Source: Punctularia strigosozonata HHB-11173 SS5
Lineage: Eukaryota > Basidiomycota > Agaricomycetes > Corticiales > Punctulariaceae
Reading direction: 5' to 3'
Assembly (NCBI RefSeq): GCF_000264995.1
Contig: NW_006767440.1
Location: forward strand, 1,407,863 to 1,471,862
DNA length: 64,000 nt
Numbering within the stretch: position 1 is the stretch's first letter; each line of letters starts with the position of its first letter. Below, one piece after another: positions 45,455 to 57,636 of this stretch. The translations under genes and the position numbers were made by a program. The notes under the pieces were generated by a model. It did no database searches, was not told the DNA's origin, and saw only the letters and a list, made by a program, of their open reading frames with translations.

Positions 45455-47700
45455 TTATGGAACCGCCCGACATACCTGAGGAAATATGTGAAGTAACTTG
45501 TTCCAGTACGCGCATGATGCATCCGCCGAAAAGTGATCGCCAGGATCAGCTCCATTAGTGTTCAAGCCGAGGATGGCAAGCGACGTTGTATCCTTGGTGT
45601 CATACTTCTTCCAGCCAGGTATTTCCGGGCCTTTAGTGGGATCTGGGATAGGATCGTCATGCATGATGCGTGGCAGTAGAACGACGAACGCGCTTACCCT
45701 TGATGAAGTTGGTCCAAGCAGTAACCATAAGGTTTGAGATTGCTATCTCCTCCGGAGTTGCAGCAACAAATGGCTGCGATTTGATAATGGTCCTAACATG
45801 GTCAGATGCAATGTAGCCCCATATCTTCGTCGTTTTGGTGGATTTACCTCCAGGTTCCCATTACGAAACGAATATCTGAGCCTGACGCGAAAACGCTCAG
45901 CCTTGCGTTGACAGACAGCAGGGCCAAGCTCTACCATGAAATGTTCCAATGCTAGTGCCTTGAGAGTTAAGGTTGGACGCCAGCAAGTCGAACCGGTACC
46001 TCCACACCGGCAACACCAAATCGTCCGTCCGGTGAGTGGCCAGATTATGGGCCAGGCAAAGCATGTGAGCGTCCTGTTGTCAGGTTGTCCATGAGCCTGG
46101 TCCCCATCCGCACAAGTACGACGGCATCTTACTCTCCACATTCCAGCAGTTGCATTGAAGGTTGCTGGGAACTGCGTCGACGGCACGGGATAAAGTTCCT
46201 CTAGCTTGGTTACGTTGTTCCAGGGAATGTTCAAGTTGTTGCTTTTACTGCAGCGAGGCTCAACTTGATCAGGTAGCAGAAGTCAAGAGGATCGGACGGC
46301 ATACCAGTAAGCAGATATATTGCTGAAGTATGCAGTAGGCTCTGTATTCACAATGAGTGTGCCTTCATCCTTCCGACGTGCCGCATCAACACGCATGAAC
46401 CAAGCTCAATACTGAGACGTACGTGGTTCGTGCCAATTAGCAACGGCACCTTGTTCGTATGCCCCGCCTTGGTCTGGGCCACGTAACTGCGATGGAACGC
46501 CTCCTTCAACTATCCGGAATATATCATGACCGTAACGAAACTTACTCATAGAAGATGGTGCGATTGTCAGTTACAGGCTGAAATTGCGCGTTCGTGCTGA
46601 TCTGCGCGCTTTGCAGCTCCAGCACCAGCGTTTTGCGCAAGCAATCCAACATGCCCTTCCCGGTCGTGCAACTGACATTCGTGGCGATAATCTTGAGTTG
46701 CTGGTCAATCGGCCACATGGGCTGCGCGGCTGAAACGGGCGCAAGTCTGATCAGCAAGTTTGGGACTTTCGAGATGCGCTGCACGTACTGTCAGCGCTTT
46801 GCATGACCGCCCCACGAATGAGAGGGTCGTCAGGCCAACCGGACATATATTGGTTGGTTGTCTCTGAGAATGCAAATGAAGCTTTGTCATCTCAGGGAGT
46901 CGTCGAAGCTGCTAACCTGCTCCAACGGACTCGCCTTGAACGCATCATCAGTTCAGGTGCATACTGAGGGGACGCGATTGTTATACCTCCGAGGACAATT
47001 TTGTCTGGGTCTCCACCGAAAACTCGCGCGTTCGCTCGTATCCACTCAACAGCAGCCCGAGTATCGAGTAAGCCGATATTCTGTGTTGCACCCGAGGCCT
47101 TGATCTCTGACGAATGCGGGTAGCCGAACAGTGCGAGGCGGTAGTTATAGCTGGCGAAGACGAGGCCTCGTTCGGCCATGTAAGATCCGTCGATTTTGGG
47201 ATCTGACGAGGCGCCGGTCGTGTATCCCCCGCCACTGTCCACTCGAGTCATTGACTGGTTTAATTCGGAATCTTTGAACGTACTGCGTGTAGAGGTAGAT
47301 AGGCAGGCCCGATGCATTGACAGGCGCAATCACGTTGATGCGTAGGCAATCTTCGCTTTGGACTTCAGTGCCGTTACCGCCGTCAGCACTGCCAAGTCTT
47401 TGACAACAGTCAGTTGTTATTATGCTGGCAAACTCACGCCGCCTGGATGCACGCAGGCCCAAAGGCGTGTCCATCGAAGGTCGCCTTCGACGAGTATGGC
47501 CGAGGCGGACGCCAGCGGTTGTTGCCAGACGTGTCTTGCGCATAACGAATACCGTACCACTTCTTGAGCTGGACGGTGGTTCCGTTGGTGTCGTCCATAA
47601 ACCCTTGGACGGGGCCAGAGGTCGTATGGGCCAGCAAAGCCGGCCCAACACTGGCTGCCGCAGCTCCCAGCAGCGATGTGAGAAAAATTCGCACCAACAT
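45455..47700 (-). CDS. Secreted type-B carboxylesterase/lipase
   Basis: The start MLVRIFLTSLLGAAAASVGP reads as a signal peptide; an upstream GTG in frame was rejected. About a dozen exons follow. Recognisable pieces: WYGIRYAQDTSGNNRWRPP, EDCLRINVIAPVNASGLPIY, then a splice that creates the oxyanion motif HGGGYTTGAS, VFASYNYRLALFGYP, NIGLLDTRAAVEWIRANARV, FGGDPDKIVLGG, and an 18-nt exon (46917-46934) completing the nucleophile elbow GESVGA. Then come MWPIDQQL, KVPLLIGTNH|DEGTLIVNTEP with the acid segment, and a hydrophobic VWRYRFDLLAS. It ends either at VCRAVP (45455) or after one more exon. The class hydrolyses esters or lipids; substrate unknown. The exon map is inferred from family motifs and several joins are approximate. 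Lies between PI-PLC and GH88 genes on the same strand. Confidence 0.83.
46917..46934 (-). other. 18-nt micro-exon carrying the carboxylesterase nucleophile Ser
   Basis: GCGAGTCCGTTGGAGCAG is flanked by acceptor ttcaag and donor gttagc. Spliced after FGGDPDKIVLG it gives the elbow G-E-S-V-G-A. Reading through the flanking introns instead loses the catalytic Ser, so the exon is needed for activity. Confidence 0.75.
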
Positions 47701-48098
47701 CGTGGTCGTTGTGAATGAATCTCCAATACATCGCGACACCTAGTCGAGACTTATACTGGTCATTTGACGGACTTCTTGCACGAGAAGGACTGATCGCGTT
47801 CCGCAGTGATCCAGACTGGGGCGCGACGGGTGCACCTCGGCGAATGAACTCACCGAGGTCCTAGCGGACAGCACATAGACGACGACCGACATGAACATCA
47901 ACCTTCTTTGTGCTTCCGGAAGTGCGCAGGTCGTAAAGGTTTATATTCTCAGGGGATCACGCCACCTCATTCGACATACACAAGGTCATCCTTCGTTTAA
48001 CATGAATGTTGTCAATAATAGGCACAACCTCGATATTCATAAGACACACCGACTTCTACCATAGAGCTCCCTGCTAAGGGACGCAGACACGGATTCAT
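47701..48098. other. Intergenic between carboxylesterase and GH88 genes
   Basis: About 400 bp, upstream of the carboxylesterase and downstream of the GH88 gene. It should hold the esterase promoter; no gene seen. Confidence 0.4.
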
Positions 48099-49705
48099 CT
48101 AGTCACATTTCGCCAGTCCCATCTCCACAAGCGTGTTCCCGGTTTTCACAAAATAATAGTCCCCATACACGATCCCCGTCAGGTTGTTCGGAGGATTAGT
48201 AGGGTTATTGACCGTCCCGTTCAACAATAGGCTCTCCCATTCTGGGCGCCAAGCAAGTTTCGTGTTCGCCGATATGATCTGACGTGATGGGGGACGATTA
48301 GAGATATTATAGGATGTGCGAGTGAAACCAGTTCCGCGCACGTTGAGGGCCGCATTGATCCAATGAGTCGCACCGCTATGATTGGCGGGTTTGAGAGCGA
48401 GTTCTTGTTGAGCAAGTAGGAGCAGGCCGGACGAAGCGATCATCGCGGCACTGCTGTCAGCTGGACGAGGCGGCCCAAGAGGGGCATTGAAATCCCTAAT
48501 GCAAGGTCAAGTTAGAGACGGGTCTCGGTATGCATTGTATTGCCGCGTCTTACCAGGGGACAACACCATCTGCGGGTAAGTTGTCCACAAAGTAGGACGC
48601 GGTGCGGCGCGCGGTCTCCAGGTAGTCCGGAATCTGGGTATTCGCGTATACTGTCGTTCCCGGGTTAGATAAAAACGGACAGAGATCGGAGAGACGCACT
48701 GTTCGCAAAACCATAGATAGCCCAAGATTGGCCGCGCGACCACGTGCTATTGTCCGCGTACCCTTGCGACGTGCGTCGGCGGATGACGGCGCCTGTGGTC
48801 GAGTTGTACTCGACGACGTGGAACGTGGAGCCTAAGGGTATGGAGTTCAGATAGATGATCTGGAATAGCGCGACGACCGTCACCAACCGTCTGGGCGAAC
48901 GTGATTTTCCATGGTCTTGTTCGCGTGCGAGATGGCCATTTCGCGATAGGTGCGGTTGCCAGTTAGAGCTTCAGAATTGAAGAAGACCTGATTGGCGTTC
49001 AAACTTGAGGGTCCAAGAACGCGGATAGACGCGTACCTCGAGATTCATCATGTTGTCGATGATGACCTGGTACGACCGTCGTCAACCGCCTCCTTTGACC
49101 GCGATGAAACATTCGCTCACCTGAAAATCGGTCGGGTCGGCGGTATCCCAGGAGCGCGTGCAACCCACTATAGGGTTGAACCGTCCAGCCAGATGGTTTG
49201 CAAACGCATTCACCGCCGTGACTGCCGTCTGGTTGTCGGGATTCCTACCTCACGTCGTCATCATCAAACAGCATACATGTACGCAAACAACCTACACCGC
49301 CAACTCGTCCACGAACGGGAAACTAAGGAATCCGACGTCGTGCCCCACACCGGTGTTGATCTCCAGCGGTATCTCTGCCGTACTCCATGCCCTCCCCAGA
49401 TCGACCCAGTCGGCCCCCTTAGTGTTCGCCACCGATTTCGGGCAAAGCGTGCTGCGATCCTGCATAGCATACAGCGTCGCGGGGAAGAACCCGGTCGTCC
49501 ATGTGTCGGGCACGAACCAGAGCCATGACCCGGTATCTCGCGTGGTGTACTGGGGATAGACCCGAGACGCGAGTGAGGAGGTGTTCTGCGCTATTGCGAG
49601 GATCTTCTGCGAGACGAGAGGAGAGAAAAGTTCAGGGGGGGCCTGGTGAGAAGTGGCCAAGGCGTTCGCCGTAAGCGCACAGACAGTTAGGGCGAGCGAC
49701 AGCAT
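48099..49705 (-). CDS. Secreted glycoside hydrolase family 88 (unsaturated glucuronyl hydrolase type)
   Basis: Starts MLSLALTVCALTANALATSH, a clear signal peptide. The (alpha/alpha)6-barrel family is shown by SWLWFVPDTWTTGFFPATLY, INTGVGHDVGFLSFPF, IIDNMMNLEVFF with the candidate catalytic Asp, HVVEYNSTTGAVIRRRTSQG, and the signature DNSTWSRGQSWAIYGFAN; later ADGVVPWDFNAPLGPPRPAD and SAAMIASSGLLLLAQ. It ends KTGNTLVEMGLAKCD. GH88 enzymes remove delta-4,5-unsaturated glucuronic acid left at chain ends by polysaccharide lyases. At least six exons are joined by short introns. It is the most upstream of three same-strand genes with the esterase and PI-PLC. Which polysaccharide it acts on cannot be told from the sequence. 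Confidence 0.9.
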
Positions 49706-50637
49706 GGTGGACGTACCGGCAAGTCAAGACCGCTGAGGATGCCTTATATGAAGCATGCGCGATTCCTGCATCGGCCTGATTTGCGTCGAGCAGGCATGCA
49801 GCTGACCCTCGTTCGTGCGGCGTAGAACCTGGAGCGTGCTTCGCCGTGACGTTGCTTGCGTGTCACGGGACAAACGCGTGCGTTCGTGGGACCCAGTCCT
49901 TACCGCTACGGCCTTGCAGACTCTAGAGTACGCCGTCTGCAGCTCATTATCTCACCCGTAGTGCTCGTCCTGGCTGTTCCAAGGCGGCAGCGGTACTAGT
50001 GTAGAGAGAGGTGGAGAGTCGCTGCTCCGGGAGGTTGCGGAGCCCATGGGTCGAATACATGCGTGCAACACGTGAGAACTGGCAACCACCGCAGAATCTG
50101 AAGTCCAGGAGAGGCCAAGAGGCCTGATTATGAATCCTGACGCGGATGAATGAGCAAAAGGTGCCTTCGTATCATGAAGCGCGCTGGGAATCGACGCTCG
50201 TGCTGCCACGAGAAACAGTGCTGACGTTCCATGGTGTTGTGCTCCCTGAAAATGAGGGCGAATTGGTACGAGCGACATCGACAACGTTTGCATGTCATCC
50301 CCGCAAGATGGAGATAGCAACGACCAAGTGTGCATATGCGCATGTGGCCGCTTGACATAGGCTCGGAACTGGTCTCCACATATTCCTGACGTTTTTTTTC
50401 TGCACTTTCGCCCAGGAAGACATTGCTAGAGCACCGAGTGCTTGTATTGCAAGCAGTAGAGACCGCAGGCGCAGCCTTCCAAAGTTCCAGCGAATGCTGC
50501 GGCCAGCCCAAAAGCTGAAACTGGTCAAGTCAGAAACACAGCACGATCGCTGCGGCGCGCTTGCCTGGTGGCTGACGCGCGCACCACCGTCACCCCGAAC
50601 TTCCATCATCTAACGACCTCCTCTACCCTCGTCCACC
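49706..50637. other. Divergent intergenic region, GH88 / VPS1
   Basis: About 930 bp between start codons pointing apart. Minus-strand frames here (for example 50128-50511) have no motif. Promoters of both genes expected; none placed. Confidence 0.4.
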
Positions 50638-53254
50638 ATGTCTGCCGGCCTTGGAAACGAGGTCCTCACCGTTATCAACAAACTTCAAGACGTATTCACC
50701 GCCGTCGGCACATCCGCGTCGGCGGTAGACCTCCCGCAGATATGCGTGCTCGGCAGTCAGAGTAGCGGAAAGAGTAGTGTGCTCGAGGTTGGTGCAATAG
50801 TCAAAATACGCTGGGACGATCTCAAGAGCTCTGTAGAACATCGTTGGTCGCGATTTCTTACCTCGTGGAACGGGTATCGTGACTCGAAGACCTCTGGTGA
50901 GCAATGATGATAAACTTGCACGCACCCGATTGATCGTGTTTTAGGTCCTGCAACTCATCAACCGACCAGCAGGGACGAACAAGGAGGCTGCCGGTGGTGT
51001 GTACTCTGAGGTTTCCGTGTATGCGCTGATAGGTGACACGGCGAAACATTAGTACCGAATGGCGCGGACAAGCAAGCCAACGCCGACGAGTGGGGCGAGT
51101 TCCTTCACCTCCCGGGACAGAAGTTCTACGACTTCAACAAAATTCGAGAGGAGATCGTCCGCGACACGGAGGCCAAGACCGGCAAGAACGCCGGCATCTC
51201 CCCGCTACCTATCAACCTCCGCATCTACTCGCCCAACGTCGTCACTCTCACCCTCGTCGATCTCCCTGGCATGACCCGCGTCCCCGTCGGAGACCAGCCG
51301 AAAGACATCGAGAAGCAGATCCGGGACATGCTGCTCAAGTACATCAGCAAGCCAAGCTGTATCATCTTAGCGGTGACGGCAGCGAACACCGATTTGTCCA
51401 ACTCGGACGGTTTGAAACTGGCGCGAGATGTGGATCCGGAGGGAACAAGAACAATCGGTGTGCTGACGAAGGTCGACTTGATGTACGTTGATATTCAAGT
51501 TTGCACGAGTTTTCGCTGATCGGTCCCTAGGGACCCTGGCACGGATGTCGTTGACATTCTCGCCGGGCGCGTCATCTTCCTACGGCTTGGATACGTACCC
51601 GTCGTCAACCGTGGCCAACGAGACATCGAGACCAACAAGCCCATCCAAGCCGCACTCGAGTACGAGCGCCAGTTCTTTGAAAACCACCCCGCTTACAAGG
51701 GCAAGGCGCAATACTGCGGCACGCCCTTCCTTGCGCGCAAACTCAACATGGTGAGTGGACGAAGCTTTTCGTATTGATGAATTTGTGCTAAGACCAGCAA
51801 ACCAGATCCTCATGCAACATATCCGTGCCACGTTACCTGACATCAAAGCGCGCATCACACAACAATTGGCGAAATACAACGCCGAGCTCCAGTCCCTTGG
51901 CGGTCCCATGGGCGGCGACTCGTCAAGCAACATGGTCCTGCAGGTCATCACAGAATTCTGCTCAGATTACCGCTCGGCGATTGACGGTAATATCAACGAC
52001 TTGGCATTGAACGAGTTGTCGGGTGGTGCCAGGATAAGCTTCGTCTTCCACGAACTGTTCAACCAAGGAGTGAAGAGCATAGATCCTTTCGACCAGGTGA
52101 AGGATGGCGACATCAGGACGATCCTGTACAACTCTTCGGTGAGCATATCCAGTGCAGTTGCGTGATAGATGCTTAACATGTTTTCCTCTCGATGTAGGGC
52201 TCGACCCCCAACATCTTCGTCGGCACCGCTGCCTTCGAGATCATTGTCAAACAACAGATCAAGAGGCTCGAGGACCCCAGCTTGAAGTGCTGCCAGCTCG
52301 TTTATGACGAACTGATCCGCATCCTTGGGCAATTGCTCGGCCGCATCGTGAGCATTCCATATCGTCCGACCCCCGGGAAACGTTAACCCTTCGCATCTTA
52401 GCAACACTTCCGCCGATATCCCGCACTACGCGAGCGCTTCAACTCCGTCGTCGTCAACTTCTTCAAGAAGTCGATGACGCCGACGACGAAGCTCGTTACC
52501 GATCTTGTAGCGATGCAAGCGTGCTACGTCAACACCACGCACCCCGACTTCCTCAACGGCCACAAAGCGATGGCGATCGTACAGGATCGCCTGAACGCGA
52601 ACAAGCCCCAGCACACGCAGTCGAAGGACGGCAAGCTTCCCCCTGGGGCAATCAACAACAACAAGGACCTGGATGTGGAAGTGAAGAAGGAGGAGGCAAG
52701 CTTCTTCGGCTCCTTCTTTGTGAAGAATAAGCAACCGGCGAAGAAGGGTGCAGCTGTTATGGAGGCTGTACGCGCTCGAATGCTCCTGAAAGATCATCCG
52801 ACTAATCGTTCTTCGTCAGCCCCCGCCGGTCATCCGTCCCCAGGCTGCGTTAAACGAGCGGGAAACGATGGAAACCGAAGTCATCAGTGAGGCTTTTGCA
52901 TACCTTAAGGTATTATACGTGTTGCTGATTGGTCGACCTTGCAGAGCTCCTCATCCACTCTTACTTCAACATCGTAAAGCGCGAGATGATCGACATGGTC
53001 CCCAAAGCCATCACGCTGACCCTCGTTAGCTACTCTAAGGAGAACCTCCAGCGCGAGCTTCTGCAGGAGCTTTACAAGCCGGACGTTTTGGACGACTTGA
53101 TGAAGGAGTCGGACTACGTCGTCAACAGGAGGAAGGAAGTCGTCTCGATGGTGGATGCGCTCAACAAGGCGGAGGAGTACGTTTTTCTAACGGCCTTTGC
53201 TTTTGAGCAGGCAACTGATCATTCATCCCGCGCAGGATTGTGGCGGGCGTATGA
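50638..53254 (+). CDS. VPS1: Vps1-type dynamin-like GTPase
   Basis: Eleven exons (50638-50787, 50837-50896, 50945-50996, 51053-51482, 51531-51750, 51806-52138, 52198-52347, 52402-52767, 52820-52886, 52945-53176, 53236-53254) give 692 residues. Starts [20 protein letters not shown]. GTPase motifs: GSQSSGKSS (G1), [10 protein letters not shown] (G2), DLPG (G3) and TKVD (G4). The middle/stalk domain follows, then a variable insert with [12 protein letters not shown], and the GTPase effector domain ([36 protein letters not shown]) to EIVAGV. There is no PH or proline-rich domain, as expected for Vps1, which acts in Golgi-endosome-vacuole traffic and peroxisome fission. Length and the QDVFTAVG start favour Vps1 over Dnm1. 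The terminal coding exon is 19 nt. Confidence 0.93.
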
Positions 53255-53528
53255 GCGGGTAGATCTGTCGGCATTATTTGCGACCTTGGCCTGGGCTACA
53301 GAACACTCTCCCTACACTTGCAATGGTTCTTGTCTGTTGAGTACACGTATAATACCCGGATTAGTATGGATGTTCTCTATCTTACTATCTGCTGGAGGCG
53401 GAGAGCACTGGACGCTATTCGGCATAAAGTTGCTGACGTTCGCCTAAGGGAGAATACGATGTTCACTGTTTCCCAATCTGTCCTAACACTACAAGTGAAT
53501 GATATGCTTATCCATCTCGGAATTAAGG

Positions 53529-54271
53529 TCATGCGAAGGTCGTTCGATCATCGTCAGCACTTCCGTTGCGCGATGCGGTAGCGAGACAACCTTCGACGAC
53601 GTCCAACAGGGCGGAGTTCTCCAACGCAGCAGCTACACGCTCTTTATCGTTTAGTTGCTTGTTGACTGCTCGCAGAACCGTCAGACAATTGTCCTGGGTA
53701 CATGATGATGATGGCGCACCTGCATGCTCGCTTTGGTGGGAGCCGGGTTTGACGCGGATGTCAATCTTGTAACGCTGCGGTAGGCTTCGCAAAAGCCGGA
53801 CGCGTATCGACAGGCCTAGTTGCATTTCAGCCGGATGCAAGTCAAATGAGATGTCAAGTCAAACCTATGAGGGTAGATGCACCACAGTGAGGTACGGTCG
53901 GTGTGAACTCCACCGCGACATGGTTATTCATTACGGCCACTTGAGGAGCCGAGACGACCATAAGCTGCTCCAACGTCATATTAGGATGTTCTGGATCGCT
54001 GATATGACGGATTAAGTCTGCTTAATAGTCAGATACATTGAATTTGGGCAACGATCTGAAAAGAACACTGGACCTCCTACGTACCAAAGATCTCATTCTG
54101 GTCGATAGGCTCAGGCTCCTCTGATTCCTCTACAGATTCATCGCTCTCATAGTCCGAGACCCAGAGTGACGTTTCCTTCGAAGGTCCAAAGGAACGACGC
54201 CTTGTGCTTGCGCTGGGTGCGTAAACGGTGGGGTTGGGATTGTAAGAATCCATACGGTATATTTCTGTCAT
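53529..54271 (-). CDS. CIA2: Cytosolic iron-sulfur assembly component 2 (MIP18/CIAO2 family)
   Basis: Four exons. Exon 1 ([19 protein letters not shown], or from the second Met at 54253) has a disordered acidic stretch ending EPIDQNEIF. Exon 2 gives [38 protein letters not shown] with the reactive Cys in PHC. Exon 3 gives [20 protein letters not shown] and [10 protein letters not shown]; exon 4 gives [17 protein letters not shown] and a short tail. All match the MIP18 family, which works with Cia1 and Mms19 to deliver Fe-S clusters to DNA polymerases, helicases and other apoproteins. All joins are in frame. Its 3' end faces the VPS1 3' end. Confidence 0.93.
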
Positions 54272-55239
54272 TCACCCTGCGCTGCTCAGCTCAGTAAGCC
54301 GACGGCAGACATGTAGCTCACGTGATCCTCCCAAATTATGGCGGCGCGTGCCTGCAGTGGAAGCGCGCGACGCGACATCCCCTTCGCTCTTGTACTTGCC
54401 CCTTCAGTATTGCAAGTTGCTTGCCTCTACCAGCCCCGAACGTTGAAGCTTTCCAAGTGCTGCAATGCCACAGAAGGTATGGCGCACGTTGCAATCGGCG
54501 AAACAACGAGGAATGATGGCTATGTGTGTAGCGCAAACGTGCCGCCCCAACCGCAGAGGAAACTGTTGGGAGAGCTACGAGGTCCACGCGGTCTTCAACC
54601 AAGGCATCAGGTGCAGAACTGAAGGAGAACGGAGGGACATCAGTGACTGCAGAAGAAAACGTTGTGAGACCTAACAGCAATATATGGGTATATATCCGCT
54701 CATGCGGTGTCGCAGGCACCAGCTACTAAAAGGGCCAAAACTACCGCAAAACCGCAGTACGGGCTTCCATGGCGCTACTATCTCCCATTATGCTGATCCA
54801 CAATACCTCTTCCTTATGGCTGCGATACTTGTTAGAGGAAACAAGAAAGTATGCGTCAATGCCCGTGCCACAATGCCTTTGATAGCTCACATACTTGATG
54901 CAGGCGGAGAATAAGGGTCATACAAAAGCCCAAGCTCCTTTGAGGCAGGACCTCGCAGTTAATGTGTATGTTCGCACCATCACTCTATCTTCGGCTCACC
55001 ATCAGTAATCGCTCCCTCACTATGTCCTCGATTCTCCAGGAGTACGTTGTCACGTGCCTGCGTCAAGCTATTTATGCTCTTTCTCTGTAGGACACAGCAC
55101 TTGTCACCACCACGTGGGTCTATTCATCCTCCGCCTTTGTTCACGATAGCCTACACGCGCTGGGCTATATGGCCCTCGGCGCTGGTTGAGCGGTTTCTAT
55201 CTCCTTATACCTCCCGCACTCAAGCCGCGCGTTGCTATC
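54272..55239. other. Divergent intergenic region, CIA2 / DCN1
   Basis: About 970 bp between starts pointing apart. Overlapping short frames occur on both strands with no family motif. A small upstream exon of DCN1 could lie here but cannot be shown. Confidence 0.4.
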
Positions 55240-56368
55240 ATGCCCTTCTCACTTCTTTGCTGCGTTTCGGACAAAACCTTCGATGCTGACGAGAAGCCTT
55301 CATCACGCAACGGATATAGCGCCAGTTCCAATAGTGCCATCGCCACCGCTGGGCCAAGCTCTCCTACCGTCAAGACCCCGGCGTCGAAACCGAAGTCGAA
55401 AGGAAAGCCTGAGCCCTATGCGGCCAACCGCGCCCAGGAACTGTTCGACGCCTACGCGGATGAGGACGATAAAGAAGTCATCGGCGCGGAAGGTTTCGAG
55501 CGTTTGTGCAGCGATGCGGGGCTGCCGCTGGACGGCGCCCTTCCGCTAGTATTGTCTTGGCAGTTGGACGCTAGCGATATGGGGCAAATTTCGAGAGAAC
55601 AGTGGACCAAAGGCACGAGCGCGTTGCAGTAAGTCTCGAGAGTCTCGTCGTGGTCAGATGGCCATGCAGATGACGCCTTAGGATCTCAAATCTACACGCT
55701 CTCACCACATGTCTCACCGACTTGGAGAATCTTTTGTTGCTGGAGCAAGAGCCCGTAAAGCGTGGATCCAAAGGCGTGAACGTTCCGTACAACCGGGAGC
55801 AATATTTCAAGTACGCTGATGACCGCAAATCGGCATTTGGGAAGCTTTACGCATTCTGCTTCATCTTGGCCAAACAAGGGTGAGACCCGCAATGGAATAC
55901 TCTGGTGTTCGCCGCGTTGATCAGGTGAATTTCGTTGTGCAATCATAGAGAGTCGAGGAATATCCAAATGGACATAGCCTCTGCATTCTGGTCGGTTCTG
56001 CTCGCGCAGCGATATCCTTTGATGAAGGAGCTGCTTGAGTTCATAGCAGTGAGTTCTGGTCATACTTCTCTGTTCACTTTTGTCTCATTCCCAACTGCAG
56101 GAAAAGGGGACATACAAATTCGTTACCAAGGATATGTGGAACATGGTCGGTGTTCACACTCTTGGACACGGTCTCGAACTCAACTTTTGAACAGACATGG
56201 GAATTCGTCCAGCTTACTGATCCCAACTTGGAGAACTATGACGAGGCTGAGGTGAGCCCACCTTCGATTTTTCGCTTCTGTCCAGCTTGCAAACGTGCTC
56301 CTTCGCAGGCATGGCCTACATTGATTGATGAATTTGTCGCCTGGAAGAAGGCAAAGGCTTCCACATAA
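55240..56368 (+). CDS. DCN1: DCN1-like NEDD8 E3 co-factor (PONY domain)
   Basis: Starts MPFSLLCCVSDKTFDADEKP (an in-frame ATG-free extension upstream was ignored), then a Ser/Thr/Lys-rich linker. The potentiating-neddylation domain runs to the end: AQELFDAYADEDDKEVIGAE, LPLVLSWQLDASDMGQISRE, TTCLTDLENLLLLEQEPV, YFKYADDRKSAFGKLYAFCF, IASAFWSVLLAQRYPLMKEL, MW|TWEFVQLTDPNLENYDEAE and WPTLIDEFVAWKKA. Dcn1 binds cullins and Ubc12 and speeds NEDD8 transfer to SCF-type ligases. That is functionally connected to the two F-box genes in this window, but both are too far away to suggest co-regulation. At least five short introns; the first is 55629-55681. Confidence 0.92.
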
Positions 56369-56793
56369 CCAACTGCATCTTTGGCACGAACTGCATTGCT
56401 CCTCTCTAATTTACTAGACCAAATAATTCTTTCCCACATCGGACTCTGCATCATCGTTGTTTAATAAACGCACGGATTGCTCTCGTATTCCATTCGCATG
56501 CTATGTCCATACACTTTCCCCAGCAATGATCAACCAAACCCGATGGCATACGACCCCGAATTTGTAGAATTTGAAACTAACGGCAACGCTCGTATTGCTT
56601 GGGTACGCTGCAAGAAACCTGACGCCGAACGCAAGCAATGACGTCAAAGCCCCACGGGCAACGTTGAATAATAGTCTGGAGTGCATGTTCAATTCGTCCA
56701 ACGAACGCGTGCAGCACTCTTCGATATCAAGCCGTCCATCGCTCTCGAACACTCGCTCGCACAATTGTTACAAAACGTCACCCATTAACCAGG
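56369..56793. other. Intergenic between DCN1 and the GFA-family gene
   Basis: About 425 bp between two + strand genes. A minus-strand frame at 56501-56764 has no motif. Probably DCN1 3' UTR and the next promoter. Confidence 0.4.
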
Positions 56794-57414
56794 ATGCCGA
56801 AGTACGCCGGTTTATGCTAAGGACTGCCGTGCAATCGAGTACGAGTTAACGCTCGACTCCCCCGATTCTGCGCGCACGTCGCTATGCCACTGCACGAACT
56901 GCAAAGTCCGCCTTGGCCTCCAATTAACTTGACTGGCTGACAGTTTGCCCCTTCTCCGTGGTCTCCATCTAGAAAGCATTTGGTGGTGCCTTCGGTTTGA
57001 CGGCAAAGGTTTCTAAGGATGCGATCCGGTACACGAAGGGCAAGACGCAAGAGCACGCGGCTGACAACGGAAGTGGGACGATTCTGCATCGCGAGTTCTG
57101 TGACATCTGCGGGAGCTTCATCCTTGAATATGGGGTATGTATCCCCCGGTTACGGAGCTCCGGTCCAATAACTTAAGGGGTGGCTTGACCAAATCTTCGT
57201 GAGCAGGAACCGGAGAAGAACATATCGCGATACGTCTGCGTGGCCTCCTTGGATGATCCAGAGGCGTTACCACCTAAAGGCGAGTTCTTCTGCAAATCCA
57301 GGGTGAGCTGGATGTCGGAAATTCCAAGTGCGTGGCAGGGGTTTGGCAAGAGAGCGCTTCATGGACTGACAATCGGTGACAGATGTGTTCCACAAAAAGG
57401 AGATCAATGTTTAA
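56794..57414 (+). CDS. GFA-family (CENP-V/GFA zinc-binding) protein with an apparent 4-nt frame break
   Basis: Exons 56794-56905, 56973-57134, 57207-57327 and 57383-57414. The zinc-binding fold is shown by DCRAIEYELTLDSPDSART, SLCHCTNCKKAFGGAFGLTA, EFCDICGSFILEYG and a C-terminal WMSEIPNVFHKKEINV. The family includes glutathione-dependent formaldehyde-activating enzymes. The expected start MPKYAGLC (ATG at 56794) is followed by the bases TAAG (56818-56821), then DCRAIEYEL in another frame. Family members read G-x-C-x-C-R-A here, so removing four bases would restore GLCDCRAIEY. I see no usable intron of that size. It may be a disabled gene, a sequence error, or one with another first exon. Downstream exons are intact. 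Confidence 0.7.
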
Positions 57415-57636
57415 GGCACGACGGTGGGGATAAAGTGGGGTGGAGATCCGGAGTGGTGTTGAGAGCGTGCACTATTTTATGACCTAAGGCTGGGTTATAT
57501 GATCTTCGTAGAATTGGCCATTTGATGGGCAGCTAGCTGAGATCGGAGACTTGAGGAACCAGCAATACACAAAAGCCTTATTCTTGTCAAGACCTTGAGT
57601 CCATGGACGTTCGTGGTGCCGCCGAGGTTCTGCCTT

